From contig NC_064242.1 in assembly GCF_023101765.2 (NCBI RefSeq), positions 9,288,327 to 9,352,326 of the forward strand: a DNA stretch of 64,000 nucleotides, in the 5' to 3' direction. This DNA comes from Spodoptera frugiperda (Eukaryota > Arthropoda > Insecta > Lepidoptera > Noctuidae). Positions within the stretch are counted from its first letter, which is position 1; each line of letters starts with the position of its first letter. Of the stretch, positions 1 through 8,620 are shown in pieces. Under the pieces are notes generated by a model. It made no database searches, was not told the origin of the DNA, and saw only the letters and a program-made list of their open reading frames with translations. Both the position numbers and the translations under genes were made by a program.

Positions 1-119
1 CGTATTTACTATAAGAGTGACACTAGATAATATATCAAAATATAAAAATAATAAAACTAAAAGAAAAGAAAATAAAAAAAGGTAATTCAAAAAACTAAAA
101 AACCCGACTGCGTGTCTTT

Positions 120-296
120 ATAATAATTATGAAAAAACCCTAAAACAAGAAAATCATCGTAAAATTGAAGCAGTCGGGACCCATTCCAGAAAGCCAGCCG
201 TATGTGCCCTCACAAAGTCTTCATATTTAGAATGGGTCCCGACTGCTTCAATTTTACGATGATTTTCTTGTTTTAGGGTTTTTTCATAATTATTAT
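120..296. repeat. Perfect inverted repeat, 67-bp arms and 43-nt spacer
   Basis: Bases 120-186 are the exact reverse complement of 230-296, with no mismatch, and the spacer is 187-229. Transcribed from either strand it would fold into a 67-bp uninterrupted duplex. Nothing here codes for protein. The spacer carries GC-richer unique sequence. The arms are identical, so the structure is recent, kept by gene conversion, or selected. It could be a foldback or MITE-type element, or a hairpin-RNA (hpRNA/siRNA) source. No target-site duplication or terminal motif settles this. Confidence 0.95.
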
Positions 297-897
297 TTCA
301 ATTACTTATTGCCGGTTATCGTTTTATGATTCTTTCACGTCATTCATAGTCAAAGATCGATATGCAGTCTCTTCACAGAATGATTGTGTGGGAAACGGAA
401 CGCAAGAGGAAGTGTAAGAGAGAGTGTTATGTGTGAAAGAGAGGGATATGGACGATGAAAGGAAGTGAATGGAAGAAAGACGTCACATGATGATTGGCAC
501 GAAGACGTTAAGACGGAAAATAAAATAGAAGAAGAGTTATTATTTTTTATTTAAAAATCCTATCCCACAATTTTTTTATCTTAGGTTTGACCAAAGCTTA
601 TGGCGGACAGGACATGACTTCCAATTACGGGTTACTAAAGTATTTTTAGTGAAATCTACAAGTTCCTAACTGCAGTCGAACACTGAGAGTAAAAGAATCT
701 GTGTCGCGCTGTGCCTGTCGATCCTAGACACGACTGGCAGACTCGGTCAGACATCGGAAATAATAACATTTTAATTTTAATAATTTTCGCTGACGTGTGG
801 TACAAATGAAAATAAGCAGTTTTGTACATTCATTAACAAAATTAAAAGACATTCAAAATGTCTCTTCTAACTCTTACAAATTACATTGGCTTAAGCT
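297..897. other. Non-coding flank with purine-rich stretch
   Basis: No gene is seen. Roughly 400-535 is strongly purine-biased on the + strand (runs of GA, AAG and GGA). The remainder is AT-rich. No repeat family that I recognise is present. Confidence 0.6.
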
Positions 898-955
898 AAA
901 CTAGGCCTTTGTTCAGCAGTGGACGTCTCTCGGCTGATGATGATGATGATGATGA
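898..955 (+). mobile_element. Non-LTR retrotransposon 3' end with (GAT)n tail
   Basis: The segment reads AGGCCTTTGTTCAGCAGTGG, then a short spacer and about seven GAT/TGA units (935-954). This matches the 3' end of lepidopteran LINEs, which carry a 'cctttgcccagcagtggga' motif and terminate in a GAT microsatellite. Only the extreme 3' end is present, as expected for a 5'-truncated insertion. Clade assignment (CR1, RTE or Jockey) is not possible from this length. Confidence 0.7.
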
Positions 956-1911
956 AGCTAAACTAGTTCAAGTGGAAGATGGGCAAGCCGAGATGGTAAA
1001 CGAATAGACTAGAATTACATGGACCTTGATCTTGATACTTATAGTAATCGCCTTGTATTCGTGGCAAAACATAGATATCCGTGACCCTATTTTTATTTTA
1101 TCTAAATTAACCTTATACTTCGCGTCTTGTTTTTTTAAGTTTATTTACATTTGTTCTCCACAGACTCTTGGTCCGTGCTCTTGTCATACAATTAGCTTTT
1201 TTTATAATAAATCGCGCGTTTGGATGTAAATAAAGCCTAAAATTTCGGCACTGCCTAAAACAAATATCAAAAACTAGCATATAAAGTGAATGATTGAGAA
1301 AACAGATTATCAATAGTCTGTAGTAGTTCTACTTGAATTTACTTGCAAACTAATTGAATACCGAGATTTTTCCCATAAAAATCCTTAACTTTTGAACCCC
1401 CGTCACAAACAGTTTCTGTTTATACTCCTGATACCTTCAGGTATAAGTAGCACATGATTGAAAAGGACGCCATCGACTTGAACAGGTATACAACGGACGG
1501 TGGGTTGGGAGCAACTAATCACTCGTAATGCCAACAGGTGGCGTATCTGTGTATTAATCGTTTTATTTTGGTATCAGCTTTTTTATAGAAGAAATTAATT
1601 GATTTGTTATTACAATAAATTTAAAAATTATTATACTAACTATTTCCTTACCTAAATTAATAAGAAGATTACAGGCTAGACTGCTATTGTACTATGGCAG
1701 TAACTTACATACCAGTGCCTTTGTTTTTTCTCCTAGCAATATTTAGATTCAAACAAGTTGCGGTAACGAAATTAGAAGTATTCTAAACCTTTATTTTCTT
1801 GACTGCGATTGGTCGGATTCGTTAACAGTGTTTATTTTTAATAGGTTGATTATAATAGTTTCTTTCGTGACCTTAAGAAATTCTGTTTTTTTTTAATTGT
1901 CCGCAACAATA
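956..1911. other. AT-rich non-coding, nothing recognised
   Basis: Only short chance open frames of about 60 codons are present on both strands. No repeat family, RNA gene or regulatory motif was recognised. Confidence 0.6.
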
Positions 1912-2096
1912 ATTTGTTACTTTGTTGTGAGTGAGCTTATAAACATACAATATCATATGCACACTAGGTACACCGTAATAAGAAATAACAATTTTTGAAC
2001 AAACATTAAGAATTGTTGGGGCCCGCGCGGCAATCGAATTCTGTACACGTTGCACAGCAGCTGGTTAGCGCAGCCACTGCGCCAATTCTACAGCCA
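1912..2096 (-). mobile_element. SINE family A, degenerate copy
   Basis: On the minus strand the unit begins near 2096 with a tRNA-like head: an A-box-like GGCGCAGTGGCTG and a B-box-like ATTCGATTGCC. It continues into a tail related to 'ttgttgtttcgggtctgggtgtcatg' and 'tgtatgtttgtaaacgca'. The better copies of this family are at 32485-32692 and 47568-47756 on the plus strand. This copy is strongly diverged. Confidence 0.7.
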
Positions 2097-3024
2097 TTCC
2101 TTTCGTAATAATCAAATTGAAAAAAAAATACCATTAATAAAGTAAGTAAATAAATAATGATGTCATGTAATAATCATTACTGTAAGCTTAGCCTACACAA
2201 TACTATTTATTCAAAAGGCCTTTGTGTTAGTGGGATTAACAACAAGTTAAGGTAAGTTCGTTTTAAATGTGTATTTTAATTCGTTATAACTTTGTTGCTC
2301 CTGTATGTTTATCATTACAGGTTATAAAAAATTTAGTAAAATTGGCAATGAAAAAGAAATATACTAGTATCGTTCGATGGTGCAGAATTAACGGTTCGAG
2401 ATGGTGGTTTCGCTAGGGATCAAGTCCATGTAAGGTAGGTATGTCATTTGATATGAAATTTTTTAATCATTTTCGATTTTCCAAGTTTCGTGTTCATTTC
2501 ATTACTTTAGATTGGTCACTTTGACTGTCAAAGGCCGGTGTAGGCCTGTTGCTATAGCCAGAACTAGGGCTGATTTGACCATATAGTCAGTGTGGCTAAA
2601 GCCTATTCAAGCCCCAAAGAGTCAGTTCTTTTAAGTCAGGTCAGCGCGTCTCGGTGGGAGCTTGACTAGGGCTAAGGAATTCGTTTTTTAGGTATTTAGC
2701 ATTAGGAACCACAGATAATGTCACCTAGAATCTCCTGGTCTGGCCTATTTCTACTCCGTTTATAGGCAACTGTTCGTTTATGACAGTTTAGCGTAAGGTG
2801 GAAACAGCGCATCACGTCTTATCAAACATCATACTGAACTAGGCTTTAATTTTATATCTATGTACTTAGGACCAAATTACATTGTGTTATGGGTCAATAA
2901 AGGTATAAAGGTAGATTCGTGTGAGTCACCTTGTAGGGAGAAAAGAAGGGTGCTATACTGCTCATGTTTACTTACTATAGTCTTGAAACACCCCTAAATC
3001 CGCGAAATAAGATTTTTACCTGTA
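2097..3024. other. Non-coding, nothing recognised
   Basis: Mixed AT-rich DNA. A GC-balanced part at about 2520-2680 contains two similar ACTAGGGCT stretches. I could not assign it to a family, and no gene is supported. Confidence 0.5.
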
Positions 3025-3212
3025 TCGTATCGTGTCGTGGGTGTATTTATAAATACAATTATTAATTTTAGCTACACTTCGCTCTCATAGGTACTACAAA
3101 GTTTGTGGATCATACCTACTTACAAAGAATAGTTCCAAGTGGGATTCGAATCTGCGACTAGTAGCGGTGTAGCAACTAGTCACCCAGTTACATGTTTTAG
3201 TGGCGCAACCAT
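3025..3212 (-). mobile_element. SINE family A, degenerate copy
   Basis: Read on the minus strand, a B-box-like GATTCGAATCCCAC is followed by 'gtatgatccacaaac' and a tail ending in the complement of 'gtgtcgtgggtgtat'. These blocks occur in the same order in the other family A copies. The head is diverged and the A box is poor. Confidence 0.65.
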
Positions 3213-3280
3213 CCAATGGCTTCTCTCGCCTTGGGTGAGACGAGGGAGTATTAACCTCTTACTGACACTCTCACAACGAT
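3213..3280 (+). mobile_element. SINE family C fragment
   Basis: The fragment contains ATCCAATGGCTTCTCTCGCC, then TTGGGTGAGACGAGGG and CTTACTGAC. This is the 5' part of a short element found at least nine times in the window; better copies are at 22700-22830 and 24140-24440. Only the first third survives, and it abuts a family A remnant. Confidence 0.6.
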
Positions 3281-3769
3281 GTTGGTTGCTGATGATTAAA
3301 AATTCTTTAAACTTAGAATCAATTACAAAAATGACAGTCGTTCCCTATAAGATTTTGCATAATATAGGTACTTTGGTTGGTAACCTTTAACTTTGAACAT
3401 TTTAGTTGGTATTTCATACGTTATTTATTTATTTCCAATCACAAACATAATATTGTTACCTAGCTGCCACTAAAAACATATTGCGTTCGCAATTTCGCAG
3501 AGGAAGTCTTGTAGACCCTGTAGGCTTGTTGTGGTTTGTCAGTTTCGTCAACAACTGCCGCAGCTGCAGTATAACAATGTGTCCCGTGCCCAGCTACCTG
3601 TAGCAACGACTGCATGTTCCCACAGAATGTTTTGTTATAATATAAGAGAACCAGCTAGCAACCGCAAATTTTAATGTCGTGTCTGTTAATCATAATATTA
3701 TAGTTTTGTGTATTTTTTTTTAATAATGCAGCTACATAATTCATTATAATTAATTATCTAATAACAGCA

Positions 3770-3856
3770 ATTTGTGGGTCACGTGCAGGAATAGAATCAA
3801 TGACATGTTTCGCAGCAGCCGGTCATCCAGCCACTGCGCCAATCGTACAGTCTTGT
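3770..3856 (-). mobile_element. SINE family A head fragment
   Basis: The minus strand reads GATTGGCGCAGTGGCTGGATGACCGGCTGCTGCG (about 3812-3846), the tRNA-like head of family A. A decayed B-box region and 'gtgacccac' follow. The tail is missing. Confidence 0.7.
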
Positions 3857-4170
3857 GGACCATTTTGTATTTTCCTTTTCTTGTAAGTTTAATAATGAAC
3901 AAATGTTTACTTTTACCTGACGTGTAAGTAAAGTCAAAAACTTAAGGCGACTTAAGTCCTAAAGTCATTTACGATAGGAGATAAACTGCTGACGCTGGTT
4001 TGCGGAATAAATAGTACGATAATAAATATTATAATTCTGCAGAAAATACTTATTTTTTGATACTATATAAGTTTTTAAAGATGTTACTTTTAAAAAATTT
4101 TTTAAATTAAGTTTATATTAAAAATAATAAATCTACAAAATTATAGGAACAACGTCGCGTAACGGTTTCC
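3857..4170. other. 5' flank of the receptor gene
   Basis: Very AT-rich DNA (about 4010-4145) that stops abruptly at the GC-richer promoter-proximal segment near 4150. No repeat was recognised. It could contain regulatory sites for the downstream receptor gene, but none can be singled out. Confidence 0.5.
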
Positions 4171-4176
4171 GTTTTG

Positions 4177-4184
4177 TATAAAAG
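4177..4184 (+). promoter_or_regulatory. Possible TATA box of the Toll-like receptor gene
   Basis: TATAAAAG stands at the boundary between AT-rich upstream DNA and a GC-rich, CpG-containing stretch (about 4220-4345). A TATA-driven start would fall near 4207 and give a 5' UTR of about 290 nt. An alternative is the arthropod initiator match TCATTC at 4458-4463, which would give a leader of only about 35-40 nt. Transcript 5' ends would decide between them. Confidence 0.35.
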
Positions 4185-4493
4185 TCAAAACTACGAGGGT
4201 TACTTATTATGCGGCAATAGAAATGTTGGTGCGGTCCGTTCCCTCCAAGCCGCCGCGCATTCATGGCATTTCATTGTACGCGGCAGTCGCGGCCTCGCCA
4301 CCGCGGGGGGATCGCGTGCCTGCGTTGCCATGTCGTGCCGAACGCACACTGCTCTATTTACTATACCGTTCATAATCGTCGTTATCGAATTGTTTCCGTG
4401 TAGTACACGCGTAGACAACAGCTGAACATGACCGTGCGCGGCTTACGAACTCAACTTTCATTCATAAAAACTCTATTCTGACAAGTGACGAAA

Positions 4494-4523
4494 ATGATAT
4501 GGACACAGTGCCGTTTAAAATGA
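4494..4523 (+). other. Ten-codon upstream ORF overlapping the receptor start
   Basis: An ATG with AAA at -3 to -1 opens a frame of nine sense codons and TGA (4521-4523). It is out of frame with the receptor. It overlaps the first receptor ATG (4499) and ends in an ATGA overlap with the second in-frame ATG (4520-4522, Met8). If the leader includes 4494, scanning ribosomes meet this ATG first. Leaky scanning or reinitiation would then be needed to make the receptor. Confidence 0.6.
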
Positions 4524-7500
4524 TAATTAACGCGATATTCTTTTGTTTAGTGATGGGCGCGGCGCTTACGGAAGCGCCTGACGATGCAGATGTTTGTTTC
4601 CGTGTGTCCGGTGAGAATGGTTTGGTGGAGTGCAACGTACGGACACTGTCATCGGACAGGGATGTCGCCGGTTCGATGCACTCGGATGGCGCGGAGCGGC
4701 TCGCGATCCGATGCAGCCCGCTGCTACTCGAGAGCTCACTGCGAGACCACCACTTCGGGAAAATGCAAGGTTTGGCAGAGATAACCATAGATAACTGCAA
4801 AATACTACGACTGCCTGGCAATGTGTTCGAGGGCTTACGAGGGTTGAAGACGCTGAAGATTCGCTCCATGAACAACGAGTGGAGCAACAACAAGGAGTTG
4901 GAGCTGTCGCTGGGAGCTTTCAATGGATTGCGAGAGCTGCACACCTTAGACTTAGGTCACAACAACATCAGAAAGATACCATCAGACTTGTTCTGTGCAC
5001 TGGAAAATATAATTTCACTTAATTTGACGCGTAACAAAATTAAGTTCGTCGATGAATTGGGTTTCGGCCATAAATGCGGGTCCACATTACAGACTATAGA
5101 TTTAAGTCATAACGACATTATGTCGCTGCCAGCTGACTCCGAAATTTTACATTTGCGCCGGTTGACACAGTTGTTTCTCCAAAATAATAAAATAAATGAG
5201 CTGCCAGGCGAAGTTTTTAGTGACTTACTGTCGTTAAAAGTTGTAAACCTTTCCGATAATGCCATTAGCTATTTACCAGATGGGTTATTTTATAACACTA
5301 GGGAAATTCGAGAGATTTATATACAAAATAATGAATTGGAAACTTTGCCTAAGAGAATATTCAATCGGTTGGAACAATTGCTCGTTTTAGATCTTTCGGC
5401 GAATAAATTGAGGAGCGACCACATAGAAGATGAAACGTTCGGTGGTCTAATAAGATTAATCGTGCTCGACCTGTCCCATAACACGGTCGCACGGATAACA
5501 CGCAACATGTTCAAAGACTTGTTCTTTTTACAAATTTTGAATATGTACAACAATTCCATAACATTTATAGAAGATAATGCATTTTCACCGCTTTTTAATC
5601 TACACACATTAAACTTAGGTCAGAATAAGTTACAGGCTATTGAGGATCACGTGTTTAATGGATTATTTATATTAAATAAATTAAACTTAAATAATAATAT
5701 GCTATCTTATATCAGTGAGAATGCATTTGGAAATTGTTCAGATTTAAAAGAGCTAGATCTAAGTTCGAATAAGATTGTAAAAGTACCAGACGCAATTTTA
5801 CAGCTGCCGTTCTTGAAATCGCTAGACTTAGGTGAAAACTTATTAACAGAAATATCAAACAGTTCATTCCAAAACCTATCGCAACTGACCGGGTTGCGTT
5901 TAATCGACAATCAAATTGGAAACCTTACCGCGGGCATGTTCTGGGGCTTGCCGAGCCTGCAAGTACTCAACTTGGCCAAAAATAAAATACAGTCAATCGA
6001 GACTGAAACCTTTCAAAAGAATACTCAATTGGAAGCCGTCCGTTTGGATGGGAACTTCATTTCTGACATTAACGGGGTGTTTGTAGCGCTCACTAAACTG
6101 TTATGGCTTAATTTATCCGAGAATCATTTGGTCTGGTTTGATTACGCTTTTATTCCGGGAAGCTTGAAATGGTTAGACATCCACGCGAACTTTATTGAGA
6201 TTCTCGGTAACTACTATAAAATCCAAAATGAACTCCATGTCAAAACGTTAGATGCCAGTCACAATCGGTTAGTGACCTTGTCACCAATGTCGATCCCAAA
6301 TAGCGTGGAGCTATTATTCATAAACAATAATTTCATAACAAGTATTGAGACCGATACGTTCCTCGAGAAGAGAAATTTAACTCGAGTTGATATGTATGCC
6401 AATGAGATTGAAAGTTTGGACATAAATAGTTTACGTATTTCGAGAGTAGCAGATGAACGAGCGCTGCCCGAGTTTTACATCAGTGGCAATCCCTTTCGAT
6501 GCGATTGCACAATGAAATGGCTTTTACTCATCAATTCCATTACGTCTCGCGAATACCCGCGCGTGATGGACTTGGAGAATGTAATTTGCAAGGAATCTTA
6601 CGTACGCGGCGTGAAATACCTCCCGGTCAGCTCATTCCATGTCAAAGACTTTTTGTGTAAATACGACAGTTACTGTCCAGACGGCTGCCATTGCTGCGAT
6701 TTCAATAACTGTAACTGCAAAACACTGTGCCCAATTAATTGTTCGTGTTATCACGATTCGGCGAAAAGTACCAGCGTTGTTGATTGTTCTGTTAAACAAT
6801 TGAAGTCTGTACCTCACAACTTTCCTGTTGATGCAACCCATATTTATTTGGATGGCAACATTTACAATGAACTTAACGAATCTGTTTTTAATTCAATGCG
6901 CAAAGCTGTAGTTGTATATCTTAATTCCAGTAATATTATAACTGTGCACAACAATACGTTCAGTGAGCTAAGAGATCTAAGAATCCTACACTTGGACAAC
7001 AACAAACTGAAACAATTACGGGGTCTCGAGTTCTCAAAGCTAAGCAACTTAAAAGAATTGTATCTTCAAAGTAATTTAATTGAGTACATTTCTAATGAAA
7101 CTTTTTCTCTTTTGGGAGCTCTAGAAGTTTTGCGCCTTGATGGAAACAGACTCGTAAATTACGGTCTGTGGCATTTAGACAATAATAAAAAGTTACAAAC
7201 ATTATACATTGGAACTAACAACTGGTCATGCGACTGTAAATATTTGCAAGGTTTTTTAACTTATGTATCACAGAACGTTGAGAAAATTGTCGATATTTCC
7301 AGTCTGTGGTGTGTGAATGAGAACATGAACCCGGCAAAGAAGCCATTGAATTTAAACGTGACAGTTTGCAGTGAAATAAGCGATAACTCGATGATAAGCG
7401 CGCTCTTCGTCTCTCACAATTTGCCATTATTGGCCTCGGCTTTGACTGGGTTCATGCTTATTTTATTAATATTAGCTTTAGTGTTCACATTTAGATACGC

Positions 7501-8260
7501 CTGTAGGATGTGGTTGTATTCGAATTGCGGAATTAAGCTCTCCCCCCTAGCGGGCGCTTTTAAGGATACTGATAAGCTTTACGATGCATATATTTGTTAT
7601 AGCCCTAAAGACGAGGAATTTGTCGTGGAATCACTTGCTCGTGAACTAGAGACCGGTTATCCGTCATACCATCTATGCCTACACTACCGAGACGTTCCGC
7701 AGTTCGAAGCGACGTACGCTCAGTTCCCCGACCTGGTGGTCGAGGCCACCGAGGCGTCGAGGCGTATCATAGTAGTTTTAACAAAGAATTTTATCTTAAC
7801 CGAGTGGTCACAGATAGAGTTCCGACAAGCTTTACAGAAAGCGTTACAAAAGAATCCACATAAATTAATAATAGTGAGCGTAGGGATCATCCCACGAGAT
7901 CCGGAGTTGAAGTCATATTTCAAAACGGGTTTGGAGATAACGTGGAAAGAGAAACGGTTTTGGGAGAGGTTACGTTACGCCATGCCGTCATCTAAGCGAC
8001 ATGGTCAGAAGTTAAAAAGACTAAATTATGGAAGAAATTCTAATACTTATACTATGGACGCGTCTGTGTTGAACAGCACCTGCCAGACGCTTTGCGGCAA
8101 GTCTGCTAACTCAGCGGAGCGATCGCCGTGCGACCGCCCGCTCTCGGAACATATCTATTCCACGATAGATTCTGATTACTCCTCGAACGACTTCCAAGGC
8201 CGGCACAACCAGCCGCAGTCCGTAGTGTTCCAGCACACTGTTCAAACGTACCTGGTATGA
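4499..8260 (+). CDS. Toll-like receptor, insect Toll-6/7/8/10/18-wheeler clade
   Basis: This is a single-exon, 1253-residue type I membrane receptor of the Toll family. The order is: signal peptide (about 1-26); an N-terminal LRR array from about 90 to 655 with repeated LxxLxLxxNxI units; a first LRRCT (C668, C670, C697, C720); a Cys-rich juncture with ten Cys between 720 and 750, including an LRRNT; a second LRR set (about 775-905); a second LRRCT (C911, C913, C938, C957); a membrane span (about 975-998); a TIR domain (about 1027-1163) with box 1 YDAYICYS (1028-1035), box 2 RDVP (1064-1067) and box 3 FW (1154-1155); and a 90-residue tail containing HIYSTIDSDY. The doubled LRRCT layout and single exon are typical of this clade, whose members act in immunity, cell adhesion or morphogenesis. 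The frame is open from 4415 with no earlier ATG. Met1 (4499) is weak in context. Met8 (4520) has AAA before it and directly precedes the hydrophobic core, so it may be the real start. The length is somewhat below that of the Drosophila clade members (about 1350-1500). The TIR loop after box 2 looks atypical, which fits a divergent Toll-10-like or Toll-7-like paralogue. I cannot fix the orthologue. Confidence 0.95.
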   Translation: MDTVPFKMIINAIFFCLVMGAALTEAPDDADVCFRVSGENGLVECNVRTLSSDRDVAGSMHSDGAERLAIRCSPLLLESSLRDHHFGKMQGLAEITIDNCKILRLPGNVFEGLRGLKTLKIRSMNNEWSNNKELELSLGAFNGLRELHTLDLGHNNIRKIPSDLFCALENIISLNLTRNKIKFVDELGFGHKCGSTLQTIDLSHNDIMSLPADSEILHLRRLTQLFLQNNKINELPGEVFSDLLSLKVVNLSDNAISYLPDGLFYNTREIREIYIQNNELETLPKRIFNRLEQLLVLDLSANKLRSDHIEDETFGGLIRLIVLDLSHNTVARITRNMFKDLFFLQILNMYNNSITFIEDNAFSPLFNLHTLNLGQNKLQAIEDHVFNGLFILNKLNLNNNMLSYISENAFGNCSDLKELDLSSNKIVKVPDAILQLPFLKSLDLGENLLTEISNSSFQNLSQLTGLRLIDNQIGNLTAGMFWGLPSLQVLNLAKNKIQSIETETFQKNTQLEAVRLDGNFISDINGVFVALTKLLWLNLSENHLVWFDYAFIPGSLKWLDIHANFIEILGNYYKIQNELHVKTLDASHNRLVTLSPMSIPNSVELLFINNNFITSIETDTFLEKRNLTRVDMYANEIESLDINSLRISRVADERALPEFYISGNPFRCDCTMKWLLLINSITSREYPRVMDLENVICKESYVRGVKYLPVSSFHVKDFLCKYDSYCPDGCHCCDFNNCNCKTLCPINCSCYHDSAKSTSVVDCSVKQLKSVPHNFPVDATHIYLDGNIYNELNESVFNSMRKAVVVYLNSSNIITVHNNTFSELRDLRILHLDNNKLKQLRGLEFSKLSNLKELYLQSNLIEYISNETFSLLGALEVLRLDGNRLVNYGLWHLDNNKKLQTLYIGTNNWSCDCKYLQGFLTYVSQNVEKIVDISSLWCVNENMNPAKKPLNLNVTVCSEISDNSMISALFVSHNLPLLASALTGFMLILLILALVFTFRYACRMWLYSNCGIKLSPLAGAFKDTDKLYDAYICYSPKDEEFVVESLARELETGYPSYHLCLHYRDVPQFEATYAQFPDLVVEATEASRRIIVVLTKNFILTEWSQIEFRQALQKALQKNPHKLIIVSVGIIPRDPELKSYFKTGLEITWKEKRFWERLRYAMPSSKRHGQKLKRLNYGRNSNTYTMDASVLNSTCQTLCGKSANSAERSPCDRPLSEHIYSTIDSDYSSNDFQGRHNQPQSVVFQHTVQTYLV

Positions 8261-8593
8261 AGGACCTCAGTTAACATTATCCCAAACGATCTCTTAATAT
8301 TGATCTGTAGGCCTTAGTCTTAGCCTTAGGCGAATGCTAAAGAACTTGTTTTGTTATTGACGACAATCGTCCCAAGTTGTAAATATTTATAGAACTTTAT
8401 AATCTACGAGTATCTTTAATAGCATATGTGTAACTTTTGTACAATAACGATACCAAATTTTCGCATTTGAAAAGGTTTGCTTCTTCGTATTTATTACTTT
8501 TTTAAATGAAAAAATGTTTTAAGTATTATTCGGAAAGACTGTAAATTATTGTGTAGTTGTAATTCAATTGGCTGATGTTTGTATAGATATGTA

Positions 8594-8599
8594 ATTAAA
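8594..8599 (+). terminator. Poly(A) signal ATTAAA of the receptor gene
   Basis: ATTAAA lies about 335 nt after the stop codon and is the first good canonical or near-canonical hexamer downstream. Cleavage would be expected at about 8610-8630. A canonical AATAAA at 8782-8787 is a possible distal signal. The stretch 8261-8593 would be the 3' UTR; it is AT-rich with no repeat. Confidence 0.45.
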
Positions 8600-8620
8600 G
8601 AAGTTTATAAATGAACTGGA

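Noticed and set aside
4462..4944. 160-codon minus-strand open frame across the receptor start
   Set aside because: It lies antisense to a clearly coding frame, and its composition follows from the codon bias of the receptor gene. No family resemblance.
5317..7923. Several 60-96-codon antisense or alternative-frame ORFs inside the receptor gene
   Set aside because: Shadows of the Toll-like receptor coding sequence, with no independent support.
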